Shown: positions 1 to 10,106, numbered from the stretch's first letter. The stretch: DNA of 62,638 nt from Clostridia bacterium 41_269 (GCA_001508005.1 LGEZ01000011.1:1-62638), one strand, 5' to 3'. Numbers and translations: made by a program. Notes: generated by a model not told the origin, from the letters alone.

Positions 1-151
1 GAGGCGCGAATAGGATGTGAGCGCCAGCCCCAACTGAGACAGGACGTCGAATTTGGGGCGGTCCGGTTTTGCCCATAACCCTTTGCTTAGAAATGTCCAG
101 TGCGAGTTCAGGAGTAAGAAAACTGCAGCAGAGACCCTTCGTCAACAAGTT
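1..151. repeat. Structured repeat element, copy 1 (left part missing)
   Basis: This is near-identical to bases 62384-62540 at the other end of the window; I see one missing C, one G/C change and a few changes near the tail. It keeps the inner hairpin arms GGCGC/GCGCC and CCCCAA/TTGGGG, the outer strand CTGCAGCAGAGAC and the end GTCAAC. The 5' half lies outside the window. A terminator-like hairpin follows directly, as at the other complete copy. No coding potential is evident. It could be a structured RNA or a small non-autonomous mobile element. Confidence 0.75.
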
Positions 152-152
152 A

Positions 153-173
153 AAGCCCCCAATAAGGGGGCTG
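153..173 (-). terminator. Terminator after spoIID
   Basis: The stem AGCCCCC/GGGGGCT has a five-base loop and begins about ten bases beyond the spoIID stop. The U-tract on the minus strand is short (CUUUAA), so termination may be moderate. The hairpin abuts the repeat element. Confidence 0.6.
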
Positions 174-181
174 CTTTAAGT

Positions 182-1162
182 TTAACGCCAAACCTTTTGT
201 ATCTCCACATCTTTATAGTAATACTTTATTATCTCTTCCGCACTCTTTCCATTCTCTGCCATAACCTTTGCTCCCCACTGGCTCATTCCCACACCATGAC
301 CATAACCCTTTCCTGCTGCAATCAGCCTTCCTCCACTTACTTTAAATTGGGTAAGCAGAGTTGAGCGCATAACTTCACTGCCTAAGGCAAGCCTTAGGGA
401 AGGACCACTTAAAGCTAGATTACCCACCTTTACCTTTGTCACCCTTCCCGATGGGCCCCTTTCCAAAATCTTTACTTCTCGTATGGGTCCGGGATCCCTT
501 CCCAGACTGTTTTGAATTTTCTGCCTTACTTCGCTTACTGGAAATACTGCCTTCCAAGATCTGTTTTCCGGAGGACTGCTTTTAAAACCAGGATCATTTA
601 CGCTGTGGATATAGGGTGCCTTTTCCTTTGTAAAATTTAAACCTTCCACTGCTGATGCAGCAGTTCTGCCTCCAGCATCAGCATGAAACCATCCGTTAAT
701 ATACTTTCCATTATGAGTAACCACTATCCCCCGGCTTCTGGCCACTGCCTTTCTCACATTGTCGTTTATTTTTGAGGCATCATAAGCTTGAAACTCCTGC
801 TCATCGGTGGAAGCGTCAGTGTTATATTTTTTAACTCCACCTTCTTGAATTTTTTTAAGGGTAAAAGTTCGGGCTATGATAGCCTGGGCAGCCAACGCCT
901 CAATGGGCCACGAAGTGTCCATTTCTGCAGCCACTACACCCTCTATATATTTCTCCATCTTGATTTTTTCTACTTTACCCTTTTCTTTGTTGTAAAGGGT
1001 AATGATGGGCTCCCGGGCATTTTCATCGCCTGGAGCAGGAATTCGATCCCCTTGTCGGGGAGGGCTTGAAAAGGGACTGGCACATCCCAACGCAAGGGCT
1101 GCTAAAAATATTAAGCAAAGCGCACCTGTTAAAATTTTAATTTTTTTTCCTGCTGCATCCAC
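182..1162 (-). CDS. spoIID: Stage II sporulation protein D (SpoIID/LytB family)
   Basis: 326 residues, close to Bacillus SpoIID. An N-terminal hydrophobic anchor (about residues 8-27, ending in a cysteine) leads into a SpoIID domain with the family signatures GVVAAEMD near residue 75 and GYGHGVGMSQWGA near residue 285. In the family SpoIID is a lytic transglycosylase of the engulfment complex (with SpoIIP and SpoIIM) that digests septal peptidoglycan. The GTG start at 1162 has GGGGAGG eight bases upstream. It is the last gene of the conserved block before the repeat. A vegetative LytB-type homologue is the alternative. Confidence 0.88.
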   Translation of the reverse strand: MDAAGKKIKILTGALCLIFLAALALGCASPFSSPPRQGDRIPAPGDENAREPIITLYNKEKGKVEKIKMEKYIEGVVAAEMDTSWPIEALAAQAIIARTFTLKKIQEGGVKKYNTDASTDEQEFQAYDASKINDNVRKAVARSRGIVVTHNGKYINGWFHADAGGRTAASAVEGLNFTKEKAPYIHSVNDPGFKSSPPENRSWKAVFPVSEVRQKIQNSLGRDPGPIREVKILERGPSGRVTKVKVGNLALSGPSLRLALGSEVMRSTLLTQFKVSGGRLIAAGKGYGHGVGMSQWGAKVMAENGKSAEEIIKYYYKDVEIQKVWR

Positions 1163-1232
1163 TGCATTGACCTCCCCTAGAAAATCAGCTGTGTCATTGG
1201 TTATTATTCCTGCTGGGAATTAAATATATACT

Positions 1233-1505
1233 TCAAAAAAGGGAATCCAAACTTCTTTTTTCCTTTTTGATTAATCGGTACACTTCCTCGGGATTAGATA
1301 CCGAAGCCTTTTCAGGAACAGAAAGCACTTCAACTTCTAAATAGATATCGCCTCGATCAATGGAAATAATGTCGCCCTCTTTAATCTCCGTTCCCGCTTT
1401 TGCAGTGCGGCTGTTGACTGATACTTTACCAGCACTGCAGAGTTCTTTGGCCACGGTCCTCCTTTTGATTATTCTAGATACCTTTAAAAATTTGTCCAAC
1501 CTCAT
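1233..1505 (-). CDS. rqcP: S4-domain RNA-binding protein RqcP (YabO)
   Basis: 90 residues, nearly all one S4 domain (MRLDKFLKVSRIIKRRTVAK at the start). The family binds 23S rRNA/tRNA on stalled 50S subunits and, with RqcH, supports alanine tailing in ribosome-associated quality control; older names are YabO and Hsp15-like. The ATG at 1505 follows GGAGG by nine bases. Its place between hup/mazG and spoIID matches the Bacillus yabN-yabO order. A spacer with a terminator separates it from hup. Confidence 0.9.
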   Translation of the reverse strand: MRLDKFLKVSRIIKRRTVAKELCSAGKVSVNSRTAKAGTEIKEGDIISIDRGDIYLEVEVLSVPEKASVSNPEEVYRLIKKEKRSLDSLF

Positions 1506-1539
1506 ACTAAGGATCCTCCAAAGTTTAAAAATTAAAAAA

Positions 1540-1564
1540 ATCAGGTTCTTAAAAAGAACCTGAT
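1540..1564 (-). terminator. Terminator after hup
   Basis: Eleven-base-pair stem ATCAGGTTCTT/AAGAACCTGAT with a three-base loop, followed on the minus strand by seven Ts. It is 21 bases past the hup stop. A canonical intrinsic terminator. Confidence 0.9.
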
Positions 1565-1584
1565 CTTTTCGGGAGTGGGCTTTT

Positions 1585-1860
1585 TTACTTGGAAACTGCT
1601 TCCCTTAGGGCTTTTCCTGCCTTAAAGCTGGGAACTCTGGTGGCAGGGATCTTAATTTCTTCTCCAGTGCGGGGATTTCTGCCCACCCGTGCAGCTCTTT
1701 CTTTGATTTCAAAGGTGCCAAAGCCTACCAGCTGAACCTTATCGTTTCTTGCAAGGGCTTCTTCTATACTTTTGAATATAGCATTAACGGCTTTTTCTGC
1801 GTCCTTTTTAGTCAAATCAGCTTTCTCTGCCACAGCGCTAATAAGATCCGACTTATTCAA
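1585..1860 (-). CDS. hup: HU-type DNA-binding protein
   Basis: 91 residues with the whole HU fold: an N-terminal helical part ([20 protein letters not shown]), the [22 protein letters not shown] strand and arm region, and the [13 protein letters not shown] motif at the DNA-binding arm. The nucleoid protein bends DNA as a dimer. The frame stays open further upstream, but the TTG at 1858-1860 is the right start: AGGAGGGA lies eight bases before it and HU proteins normally begin NKSDLI/NKTEL. It has its own strong terminator downstream. Confidence 0.95.
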   Translation of the reverse strand: MNKSDLISAVAEKADLTKKDAEKAVNAIFKSIEEALARNDKVQLVGFGTFEIKERAARVGRNPRTGEEIKIPATRVPSFKAGKALREAVSK

Positions 1861-1959
1861 AACAATCCCTCCTATCTTATGAAGTTCCATCTTTCGCGTT
1901 TTATTATTCGTTAACTTGGGAAAATCTCCTTCTTTTTGCAATTTTTTTTTAAATTTTTA

Positions 1960-3423
1960 TTAAATTTTCTTTTTGGACTCATCCCACAGTTCATCCATTT
2001 TTTCAAGGGAAGTTCCTTCAGGCTTTTTTCCTTCTTCCTTAAGCCTTTTTTCTACATAATTAAACCTTTTAATAAATTTGTTTATGGTCCTAGAAAGCGC
2101 CTCTTCAGGGTCAATTTTAAGAAAGCGGGAAAGGTTTACCACAGAAAACAAAAGATCCCCCAATTCAGATACCTGCTGTTCAAAGGAACCCATGCTTACT
2201 GCAGACTTAAGCTCTCCCAATTCCTCATCAATCTTGTCCCAAACTCCTTTAATATCAGGCCAATCAAAGCCCACTTCAGCAGCCTTTTTTTGTATTTTTT
2301 CAGCACGGAGCAGGGCGGGAAGGCTGCGAGGTACATCCAAAAAGGGCCCGTCTCTTTTTTCCTTTCTTTTAATTTTCTCCCAGTTTATATTTACCTCAGA
2401 AGCATCCTTAACCACCTGATTGCCGAAAACGTGGGGATGCCTTCTTATCAGCTTTTCTTTTATTTCCTCAATGACTTCAAAAATATTAAATTTACCCTGC
2501 TCCTCTGCCACCCGGGCATGGAAAACAATCTGCAGTAGTAAGTCTCCCAATTCTTCTTTCAATTTATTCACATCATTTTCTTCTATGGCCTCTATAACTT
2601 CGTATGTTTCCTCAATAAGATACCGCTTTAGGCTCTCGTGAGTCTGCTGCTTGTCCCAAGGACAGCCATCGGGACCCCTCAGCCTTGCAAGAATCTCAAC
2701 CAATCCTTCAAAGGAAGTGTTGAGGTTTTTCGAAGAATGATCATCATCCAAAGCAGGAACATAAAGGCTTGTCAGATGATCAATGTCCCTCAATCTGTCC
2801 AGCTCATAAAGGGGAATTTTATCAATCCTCTCTTTTCCTGCAATGCCTGCATTATGCACCACTTTAATGACGTGTTCCTCGGGATAATCCTCTATAAGGC
2901 GGAGTTTTACGTCTGAAGCAATTCTCCTGTTATAAAGCTGTACGCACAAAAGGGGAAGAGAGGGGTCTATTTTTCTGTCTATAAGCTCCAAGCAGTCCAC
3001 AACAGTAAGCCCATGAGTGGGGTCAATTTTTAATGCTGCATACACTGCCTCAAGGCAGCTTACCGCAGGAAGTATTTCCACGGTTATACTGGAGTTTTTA
3101 TTGTTCAAAAGCATCTCCACAGTTTTTTCGGCAACCATAGGATGACCGGGCACTCCATAGACTATTTCCTTTTCCCTTTCCGCTTTCTCTAGGAGCACTT
3201 CCACAATGGATTGGTATACTTCTTCAAAAGTCTCACACTGTTCGTATAAATAGTCAAAGCTTTCAAATTGAATTTTTTCTTTAATAAAATCCTCTGTAAT
3301 GGGATGCTTTGCTGTTCTTAAATAAAGCTTTGGTTTATCTTTTAATATCCTGTATGTGCCCGTGGGCAGATGATCTATCCCTCCAGGTCCCAGTCCTGCA
3401 ACAATAATTTTCCCCAATTTCAT
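1960..3423 (-). CDS. mazG: MazG-type NTP pyrophosphohydrolase with N-terminal methylase-like domain (YabN)
   Basis: About 487 residues in two parts. Residues 1-220 form a tetrapyrrole-methylase-like domain (VAGLGPGGIDHLPTGTY). Residues 240-480 hold the MazG module, with the start signature LRGPDGCPWDKQQTHESL, the metal-binding EExxE helix EETYEVIEAIEE and a second degenerate repeat (LGDLLFSVVNLSRFL). MazG enzymes hydrolyse NTPs to NMP and PPi, removing damaged nucleotides. The fused architecture is that of Bacillus YabN. A GTG one codon upstream is an alternative start. The gene follows spoVT as in Bacillus. Confidence 0.92.
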   Translation of the reverse strand: MKLGKIIVAGLGPGGIDHLPTGTYRILKDKPKLYLRTAKHPITEDFIKEKIQFESFDYLYEQCETFEEVYQSIVEVLLEKAEREKEIVYGVPGHPMVAEKTVEMLLNNKNSSITVEILPAVSCLEAVYAALKIDPTHGLTVVDCLELIDRKIDPSLPLLCVQLYNRRIASDVKLRLIEDYPEEHVIKVVHNAGIAGKERIDKIPLYELDRLRDIDHLTSLYVPALDDDHSSKNLNTSFEGLVEILARLRGPDGCPWDKQQTHESLKRYLIEETYEVIEAIEENDVNKLKEELGDLLLQIVFHARVAEEQGKFNIFEVIEEIKEKLIRRHPHVFGNQVVKDASEVNINWEKIKRKEKRDGPFLDVPRSLPALLRAEKIQKKAAEVGFDWPDIKGVWDKIDEELGELKSAVSMGSFEQQVSELGDLLFSVVNLSRFLKIDPEEALSRTINKFIKRFNYVEKRLKEEGKKPEGTSLEKMDELWDESKKKI

Positions 3424-3533
3424 CACCCATCCATTAAAACGCTAAAAACATATTACCAGCAGAAAAAATTAGAATCAAGCGATGAACCTTCTAATACGCA
3501 CCCCTTTAAATAAAAAAGCCCTAAAAATTAATT

Positions 3534-3556
3534 AGTGGCGCTTTGTCTGCGCCACT
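3534..3556 (-). terminator. Probable terminator after spoVT
   Basis: Eight-base-pair stem AGTGGCGC/GCGCCACT just past the spoVT stop; the minus-strand tail is AATTAATTTTT, a weak, broken U-tract. Confidence 0.6.
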
Positions 3557-3563
3557 TTTATTA

Positions 3564-4133
3564 TTACTGTTCCATCTGTTTAGCCAAAAAGCCAGCGGCG
3601 GTTTCTGCAAGTTTTAGTTCCATGTCGCCCATTTTCACATTTTCTTCTTTAGAACACAAAATTACAGCTCCAATGGGGTCACCCTCAGCAATGATAGGAG
3701 CCATTACTGCAGCTGTAAATTTTTTAGCAGTCTCTTCATCATCCACATCAATGGGGCAGGCTGCACCTTTTTCAATCTCGCTGGGATCGTTCACAAGAAC
3801 TGAACTGCGGCTTTCCATCACTTTTTCCACAGCGGCACTGATGGGCTTATTCAAAAATTCTTTCTTAGGTGCACCCGCTACGGCAATGATGTTATCCCGG
3901 TCAGATATGCATGCTATGTGGCCTATGGCTTCGTACAAAGAATCCACATATTCTTTCGCAAAATCTCCCAATTCTCCAATGGGGGAGTACTTTTTTAATA
4001 TTACTTCTCCTTCTCTGTCTACAAATATTTCCAATGGATCTCCTTCACGTATCCTGAGGGTCCGACGTATTTCCTTGGGAATCACTACTCGACCTAAGTC
4101 ATCAATTCTCCGTACGATTCCTGTTGCTTTCAT
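3564..4133 (-). CDS. spoVT: Stage V sporulation protein T, transcription factor
   Basis: 189 residues: an AbrB-type swapped-hairpin domain at 1-50 (MKATGIVRRIDDLGRVVIPK) and a GAF-like C-terminal domain at about 55-185. In bacilli SpoVT tunes sigma-G-dependent forespore genes. I chose ATG 4133 over the in-frame TTG at 4157 because GGAGGG lies 11 bases before it, inside the longer frame, and family members start MKATGIVRR. Its N-terminus closely resembles abrB at 54709. The mfd-prsA-spoVT-mazG order agrees with the family. Confidence 0.95.
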   Translation of the reverse strand: MKATGIVRRIDDLGRVVIPKEIRRTLRIREGDPLEIFVDREGEVILKKYSPIGELGDFAKEYVDSLYEAIGHIACISDRDNIIAVAGAPKKEFLNKPISAAVEKVMESRSSVLVNDPSEIEKGAACPIDVDDEETAKKFTAAVMAPIIAEGDPIGAVILCSKEENVKMGDMELKLAETAAGFLAKQMEQ

Positions 4134-4284
4134 TAACTGGTTTTCCCTCCTTTTCAATACGTAGCAAATAAAGCCTTAGAACTCTTCAGTGATAGTATAT
4201 AACCCACAGCATCGATTTATTCATTTTTTTCCATTGCTTATTCAAAAATATTTTGTATTTCACCACCTCTTACCTAAAGATTTC

Positions 4285-4317
4285 AAAAGCTCCCAGTACT
4301 TTCCCCTGGGAGCTTTT
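4285..4317. terminator. Bidirectional-looking terminator after prsA-like gene
   Basis: Stem AAAAGCTCCCAG/CTGGGAGCTTTT with a nine-base loop, 27 bases past the prsA-like stop. The T-run is better on the plus strand (TTTTTAATTTTT) than on the minus strand, but the only adjacent transcript that needs it comes from the minus-strand gene. Confidence 0.75.
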
Positions 4318-4344
4318 TAATTTTTAGGTATTTATAATATGCGC

Positions 4345-5313
4345 TTATTTTTTAAGCATATTCTCTATTTTTGCATCTTTTTTTATTTTATTAAAATACT
4401 TTACAAAAACATCGTTTTTCTTTTCAGAGAGGAGCCTGTCCCTTATGGTGCTTTTAAGTTCTTCATAGGAAGTCCTGCTGTCAATAACTTTAATAATGTG
4501 ATAACCATAAGTGGTGCGAACCGGTTCCTTGGAAAATTCTCCTTCCTTAAGCTTAAAAGCCCCTTCTATAAACTCTTCCATAAAAAAGGGATCTTCCCTC
4601 GTAAAGTAAATGTCTATAACTCCTCCATTTTCTTTTGTCTGGGAATCTTCAGAATAAGTCCGGGCAAGGGAACTAAAATCTGCTCCATTGTGAAGTTTAT
4701 TGATTATTTCCACAGCTTTGTTTCTTGCTTTTTCTTCCTCACTTTTGGAAGCATCGGGATCCACCGAAATCAAAATATGTGCAACTTTTATCTGCTCAAG
4801 ATCTTTCCTGTTTTTCTCGAAGTATTCCCGCAGCTCCCCATCGCTCACCTTTACATCTTTAGTCACCTTGTTGAACAAAGCATCAGCAGAAAGCTGCAGT
4901 TTAAGCTGTTTCTTAAAATCCCTTTCCGTTAAATTCTGAGCCTTAAGGAGGCTTTCAAACTCTTCGCTGCTGAAATTTTTCTTAATCTCCCTAAGGCGCC
5001 GCTGCACCTCATCATCTCCTGCTAAAACACCCTGTTTTTCAGCTTCCTGGAGAAGCAGAGTTTCGTTTATAAGTTGATTTAAAGCTTCTTCCTCTACCTT
5101 CCCCATAGCTGACTGCCCTTCTTCACTTTCAATATCAATTCCCTGACTTTCCAGCCCAGCCTTTATTTCCTCCACTTTTTTATTCAGTTCTGAAAGGGTA
5201 ATTTTTTCCCCATTAACCCTGGCAACCACTTCTCCTTCGCCGCATCCGGACAAAGTCAAAACCACAAAGGCCAAAAGCACTGTGAGCAGCAAAACCTGCT
5301 TTTTAAAATTCAT
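4345..5313 (-). CDS. PrsA/SurA-type peptidyl-prolyl isomerase lipoprotein
   Basis: 322 residues. It has a lipoprotein signal (hydrophobic stretch, then LTLSGC, Cys24), a SurA_N-like chaperone region around 30-165 and a parvulin domain around 170-285 (VAHILISVDP, then GYHIIKVID). Members act outside the membrane in folding secreted proteins. AGGAAGG precedes the ATG by nine bases. In Bacillus this slot holds yabM, so this is a lineage-specific neighbour. Lgt, which would lipidate it, is encoded at 25581. PrsA is the likely name but general foldase is all the sequence supports. Confidence 0.88.
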   Translation of the reverse strand: MNFKKQVLLLTVLLAFVVLTLSGCGEGEVVARVNGEKITLSELNKKVEEIKAGLESQGIDIESEEGQSAMGKVEEEALNQLINETLLLQEAEKQGVLAGDDEVQRRLREIKKNFSSEEFESLLKAQNLTERDFKKQLKLQLSADALFNKVTKDVKVSDGELREYFEKNRKDLEQIKVAHILISVDPDASKSEEEKARNKAVEIINKLHNGADFSSLARTYSEDSQTKENGGVIDIYFTREDPFFMEEFIEGAFKLKEGEFSKEPVRTTYGYHIIKVIDSRTSYEELKSTIRDRLLSEKKNDVFVKYFNKIKKDAKIENMLKK

Positions 5314-5424
5314 TTATCTCAACCTTCCTAAATTAAAGTTTTACAGCTAGGTTATTATACCAACAATATCTAACCTCAACAAGGGCCAAATTTTTAAAAT
5401 CAAAAGTTTTCAATCAAAAACAGT

Positions 5425-8400
5425 TCATAGTTCCCCTTGGGACCGAGCCTTTAAGCTCAATTCCCCAAGCTTTCTTAAAATCTCCTGAGCAGTTAGAAGC
5501 ACCTGAGCCTCTGACAGACCCTGTTTCCTAAGCCCTATTTCCAGTCCTCCAATGCTGGAAAACTTAAGGCGGCGGGGATAATCCTTTGCCAGAAGCATGA
5601 GAACATCCCCACGAAAATGGGAAGCTTCTTTCCTAAATTTTATCTTCAATTCATCTGCCGTTTCCTTTACCGATTTTGCCCCCATGGATTGAGCCAAAAC
5701 CCTAAGCCTTGTTATCTCAAGAAGGTTCTCCACTTCCTTTGGCAGCTTGCCAAAGCGATCTTCAAGCTCCTTTCTTAGATCTTCAATTTCCTCCTCACTA
5801 TCGATTTCCCTAAGGCGATGATATACTTCAAACTTTAAAGATGGTTCCCTTATATACCCATCGTCTATATATGCACTTATGCTCACTTCGATCTCCACTT
5901 TTTCTTCCTTTTCTTTTTCCTTTTCCTTCACCCTACCCTTCAGCCTGGCCACTTCTTCCTCCAAAAGCTGACAGTACAGATCAAACCCCACTGCCAGCAT
6001 GTGACCGTGCTGTTCCGGTCCCAAAAGGTTGCCAGCTCCCCGGATCTCCAGATCTCTCATGGCCAGCTTAAACCCCGAACCGAATTCCGTAAACTCACTA
6101 ATGGCATTAAGCCTCTTTTCTGCAATTTCACTCAAAACCTTATCCCTTTTATAGGTAAAGTAGGCATAGGCAACCCTATCGCTTCTGCCCACCCTTCCCC
6201 TAAGCTGGTAAAGCTGAGCCAATCCGAAGTTGTCCGCTTCCTCCACAATTAAGGTATTAACATTGGGAATATCAAGCCCATTTTCCACAATGGTGGTGCA
6301 TACCAAAATATCAATATCTCCTTGGATGAAATCAACCATAATCTTTTCCAGCTGCCTTTCCGGCATCTGACCGTGAGCTACACCCACCCTTGCTTCAGGC
6401 ACAAGGGACTCAAGCTCATGAGCCCTGGTTTCTAAATCCGCAACTTTGTTGTGGACATAAAATACCTGCCCTCCCCGGCTCAATTCCCGCCTAATAACAT
6501 CTTTAACAAGTTCCCTGCTGTATTCAACCACATAGGTCTGAACGGGATACCTATTTTCGGGAGGAGTATTGATAACGCTCATGTCCCTTGCACCTGCAAG
6601 GGCCATATGTAAGGTTCGGGGAATGGGGGTAGCCGTTAAAGTGAGAACATCTACCTCCCTGCGCAGATTTTTAAGCTTTTCTTTATGCGCCACCCCAAAA
6701 CGCTGCTCTTCGTCTATTATAAGGAGGCCCAGATCTTTAAACTGAACATCCTTGGAAAGCAGCCGGTGAGTCCCAATAATTATATCGATTATGCCCTTTT
6801 TGAGATTTTCCACCACTTTTTTCTGCTCACTGGGTTTTTTCAACCTGCTTAAAAACTCAATATTTACAGGAAACTGAGAAAAGCGTTCCTTAAAGGTTCG
6901 ATAATGCTGATGGGCCAGTACTGTGGTGGGCACCAGCACCGCAACCTGTTTGCCGTCGGTGACAGCTTTAAAAGCAGCCCGCATGGCAACCTCCGTTTTT
7001 CCATACCCCACATCACCTACTAACAGCCTATCCATAGGTTTGGGCTTTTCCATGTCTGCTTTAACCTCTAATATAGCTTTAAGCTGATCCGGCGTTTCTT
7101 TGTATGGAAAAGCAGCTTCAAATTCAGCCTGCCAGGGTCCATTGGGGCTGAAGGCATGACCTTTGATAATCTGCCTTTCCGCATACAGGTTCAAAAGCTC
7201 CTTTGCAAGCTCCTGAACAGACTTCCTGACCTTTTCTTTTGCCCGGGCCCATTCACTGCTGCCCAATTTATGAAGCTTGGGGGTGTGCCCTTCGGATCCA
7301 ATGTATTTCTGAATCAGCTCCACCTGATCCGTTGGGACATAAAGCCTATCCTGCCCAGCATACTGAAGGTGAAGATAATCCCTCTTTACTCCCTGAACCT
7401 CAAGGTTAACAATCCCCAAATACTTTCCTATTCCATGGTGCACATGAACCACATAATCTCCAGGTTTTATATCGGTTATATCGCTTATTCTCACTCCATC
7501 TCCAAGCTGCTGCTTGATTCTGCGCCGCTTGGGCCTTCCGAAAATTTCCCTGTCTGTAATCACTGCTATTTTTTCCTGGGGCAGCTCAAAACCAGCACTT
7601 AAAGTTCCGTAAGTTATAACCACCTGTCCTGGATAAACAGCAGCAGCCAAAGATGGAACCAAAACTGCTTCTATCCCGTTTTCCCACAGGCTCTCCTTTA
7701 TGCGAATACCCCGATCCTTTGATGACGTCATTATGACCTGAGCATAGCCCGAACTCTTCCATTCAGCAAGCTGTTTGACCAGGAGCTTGGCCCTGCTCTG
7801 AAATTCAGGGAGAGTCCTTCCATGAAAGCTCACAGATGAAGAAACTTCAAAGAGACTGCTTCTTTTGGGAAGCAGAGAAAAATATACCTTTCGATTGTTC
7901 TTTATAAATTTTTTAATTTCAGAAAAGCCCAGAATAAGTTCCCTCTGTCTCGAAAGTACGGCTCCTTCTAAAAGGAGGTTTTCAAAGCTCATTAAAAGAT
8001 CCTTTTCTCTTACTTCTGCTTCTTTCTCAATCTGAAGGGGTTCATCAATAAACACCACCGGCTCATCCTTAAAATAATCCAGAAGGGTATAGGGCCTATC
8101 TGTCAAATAAGGCATATATCTCTCCAGGCTTTCCCCTAAAAAACCTTCCCCAATCTTCTCTAAAAACTCTCCCACTGTCCTGTTGAGCTTGTTTAAAGCG
8201 CTCCTCTTCCCCTTTTTGATCAATATCTCCTTTGTAGAATCCCAATCTTTTTTAATTTTCTCTATTCCTTTTTCCAAAAGATCTAAATTTTCTGAAAAGG
8301 GAAACTCCACAGCAGGGGGGATGGTTATTTCCGAAAGGTATTCCCTTGACAACTGGGACTCGGCATCAAAACTCCTAATGGTCTCTATTTCATCATCAAA

Positions 8401-9000
8401 AAAATCAATTCTGCACGGGCTGTTTTCCGTAACGGGGAAAATATCGAGAAGTCCTCCCCTAGCTGCAAACTGCCCTGGAATTTCTACAACATCAACCCTT
8501 TCATAGCCCACTGCCACAAGACGCTTTAATAGTTCATCGCGATCCCAAACATCTCCCTTTTTCAGACGGATAAAAGCCTCCATCAACAGAAAGGGCGAAG
8601 GAAGCCTGCGGGAAAGAGCCTCATAGGTAGTTACAATAAACTGGATTCTACCCTCCATAACTCCCTTTAGAACAGCAATCCTCTGGGATATAATTTCCCT
8701 GCTTAAAGCATACATTTCCACGGGAAGAACTTCTCTGGCGGGAAATACTGCCGCCCTTTTAGGGGAAAGCAGCAGAGAGATGTCGTTTTTAATTTCCTGA
8801 GCTCTATCCTCACTGGTGGTAATGATCACCACGGCTTTATCCAAAAAACCGCCGCAAAGACCCATAAAAAGATGCTTTTGTGCCCTTTCAAGGCCGTAAA
8901 CAGCTGCGTCTTTTCCCAGTTCCAAATCCCTGCACAGCTGCTGATACTGTTCAGATTTTTCAAGCATTTTGATTAAACCCAAATGCCGCAAGCCCTTCAC
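5425..9000 (-). CDS. mfd: Transcription-repair coupling factor
   Basis: 1191 residues, near Bacillus Mfd. Order: UvrB-homologous N-terminal region, CarD/RNA-polymerase-interaction domain (near [18 protein letters not shown]), a RecG-like superfamily 2 translocase with Walker [12 protein letters not shown] (~residue 660) and DEEQ box (~760), and a C-terminal TRCF domain. It removes stalled RNA polymerase from lesions and recruits UvrA. The frame extends to 9102, but GTG at 9000 has AGGAG seven bases upstream and avoids overlap with the membrane gene at 9041. Confidence 0.96.
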   Translation of the reverse strand: MKGLRHLGLIKMLEKSEQYQQLCRDLELGKDAAVYGLERAQKHLFMGLCGGFLDKAVVIITTSEDRAQEIKNDISLLLSPKRAAVFPAREVLPVEMYALSREIISQRIAVLKGVMEGRIQFIVTTYEALSRRLPSPFLLMEAFIRLKKGDVWDRDELLKRLVAVGYERVDVVEIPGQFAARGGLLDIFPVTENSPCRIDFFDDEIETIRSFDAESQLSREYLSEITIPPAVEFPFSENLDLLEKGIEKIKKDWDSTKEILIKKGKRSALNKLNRTVGEFLEKIGEGFLGESLERYMPYLTDRPYTLLDYFKDEPVVFIDEPLQIEKEAEVREKDLLMSFENLLLEGAVLSRQRELILGFSEIKKFIKNNRKVYFSLLPKRSSLFEVSSSVSFHGRTLPEFQSRAKLLVKQLAEWKSSGYAQVIMTSSKDRGIRIKESLWENGIEAVLVPSLAAAVYPGQVVITYGTLSAGFELPQEKIAVITDREIFGRPKRRRIKQQLGDGVRISDITDIKPGDYVVHVHHGIGKYLGIVNLEVQGVKRDYLHLQYAGQDRLYVPTDQVELIQKYIGSEGHTPKLHKLGSSEWARAKEKVRKSVQELAKELLNLYAERQIIKGHAFSPNGPWQAEFEAAFPYKETPDQLKAILEVKADMEKPKPMDRLLVGDVGYGKTEVAMRAAFKAVTDGKQVAVLVPTTVLAHQHYRTFKERFSQFPVNIEFLSRLKKPSEQKKVVENLKKGIIDIIIGTHRLLSKDVQFKDLGLLIIDEEQRFGVAHKEKLKNLRREVDVLTLTATPIPRTLHMALAGARDMSVINTPPENRYPVQTYVVEYSRELVKDVIRRELSRGGQVFYVHNKVADLETRAHELESLVPEARVGVAHGQMPERQLEKIMVDFIQGDIDILVCTTIVENGLDIPNVNTLIVEEADNFGLAQLYQLRGRVGRSDRVAYAYFTYKRDKVLSEIAEKRLNAISEFTEFGSGFKLAMRDLEIRGAGNLLGPEQHGHMLAVGFDLYCQLLEEEVARLKGRVKEKEKEKEEKVEIEVSISAYIDDGYIREPSLKFEVYHRLREIDSEEEIEDLRKELEDRFGKLPKEVENLLEITRLRVLAQSMGAKSVKETADELKIKFRKEASHFRGDVLMLLAKDYPRRLKFSSIGGLEIGLRKQGLSEAQVLLTAQEILRKLGELSLKARSQGEL

Positions 9001-9040
9001 CTTTATTCTCCTCACAAAAAATAATTCTTGTAAAAAGTTC

Positions 9041-9430
9041 TCAGCGGGTGTAGACCCCCGCCACCATTCTATTCCACAGGATGTGAAGAAAAGCAGCTCC
9101 AATAATGGACAGCATTAGGCTTTTGGTTGTATTAATTAGAATCACGGTAAGGATGCCCAAAAAGCAGTGGGATAAAAAACTTACCATAGCTCCTAAACCA
9201 GCCCTTTTGCCGCTGGAAGTAAACACTTCGTAGACAGATTCCGCTATTCCGAAAGTTATATGGGACAAAAGAATAGAAGTGCCCATCAAAACAGGTATAA
9301 GGCTTTTAAACCCCTCTTCAAAAATAGGTATTACAGTTGTTAAAGCAATATTACCAAACATTCTAATCATTGCCTTATTCAGCAGGAAAGAAGCAGCCGC
9401 AGCAATAAGACCCGCAGCAACAGCGTCCAT
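9041..9430 (-). CDS. Small membrane protein with PrsW/CPBP-like motifs
   Basis: 129 residues, almost all hydrophobic, about four membrane segments. Conserved-looking polar groups fall inside them: EEGFK near residue 38, HITFGIAE near 57, SHC near 86 and HILWN near 115. This EE..K / FG..E / H / H..N order resembles PrsW-type and CPBP intramembrane metalloproteases, but the protein is much shorter than typical PrsW. It sits 4 bases from the pth stop and 40 from the mfd start, hence likely one operon. The protease assignment is my inference. Confidence 0.6.
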   Translation of the reverse strand: MDAVAAGLIAAAASFLLNKAMIRMFGNIALTTVIPIFEEGFKSLIPVLMGTSILLSHITFGIAESVYEVFTSSGKRAGLGAMVSFLSHCFLGILTVILINTTKSLMLSIIGAAFLHILWNRMVAGVYTR

Positions 9431-9434
9431 TTTA

Positions 9435-10040
9435 CTACTTCTCCGTTTCCTGAACTGTTTTTTCGTTGAAATCAGCTTCCCAAACGTTAAACTTATTCAT
9501 TGCCATTTCAGCACCCTCTTTCAGAATGCTTTTAACTGCAAGCCCTGCCCTTTCCACAGCATTTTCTACAATTTCCCATTCTTCACCAGAAAAACTGCTC
9601 AGCACATAATCCGAAGGATCAACTCCTGCGGGGGGCCTTCCAATACCTATTTTTATGCGGCAGAAATACTGGGTTCCCAGATTCTCTATTATGGACTTTA
9701 TTCCTCTGTGTCCTCCATAACTTCCTTTAAGTCTTATACGTATCCTTCCCAGTTCCAAATCCATATCATCGTGAATAACTATCAAATCTTCGGGAGAAAG
9801 TTTAAAATATTCAATCAGTTCAGAAACCGCAGCACCGCTGCGGTTCATATAGCACTGGGGCTTGGCAAGGATCAACTTTTCCCCCTTAAAAAAAACTTCA
9901 GCGATGAAGCTTAATCCGAATTTTCTTTCTACCTTTACCCCAAGGGATTCTCCCAGCATGTCCACAGCCATAAAGCCCACATTATGCCTGGTTTTTTCAT
10001 ATCGCGGACCAGGGTTGCCAAGCCCAACCACAAGTTTCAT
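9435..10040 (-). CDS. pth: Peptidyl-tRNA hydrolase
   Basis: 201 residues, a single Pth domain. It opens with the signature MKLVVGLGNPGPRYEKTRHN, giving the catalytic asparagine and His; PQCYMNRSG and VIHDDMDL (catalytic Asp) follow, then GSYGGHRGIKSI. It frees tRNA from peptidyl-tRNAs dropped by ribosomes. The start has GAGGTGGG upstream. In Bacillus the same gene (spoVC) lies between ctc and mfd. The last ~15 residues are a charged extension. Confidence 0.96.
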   Translation of the reverse strand: MKLVVGLGNPGPRYEKTRHNVGFMAVDMLGESLGVKVERKFGLSFIAEVFFKGEKLILAKPQCYMNRSGAAVSELIEYFKLSPEDLIVIHDDMDLELGRIRIRLKGSYGGHRGIKSIIENLGTQYFCRIKIGIGRPPAGVDPSDYVLSSFSGEEWEIVENAVERAGLAVKSILKEGAEMAMNKFNVWEADFNEKTVQETEK

Positions 10041-10083
10041 TTCAGACCCACCTCTTTAAAGTTTTAAAACAGCTCAAAATAAA

Positions 10084-10106
10084 AGGTGCTCCCCATTGGA
10101 ACACCT
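10084..10106 (-). terminator. Terminator after ctc
   Basis: Stem AGGTGCTCC/GGAACACCT (one wobble) with a five-base loop, minus-strand tail TTTATTTTG. It separates ctc from pth. Confidence 0.7.

Noticed and set aside
1936-2538. Plus-strand open frame of 200 codons over mazG
   Set aside because: It is the antisense of the conserved MazG coding region, has no family features and no ribosome binding site.
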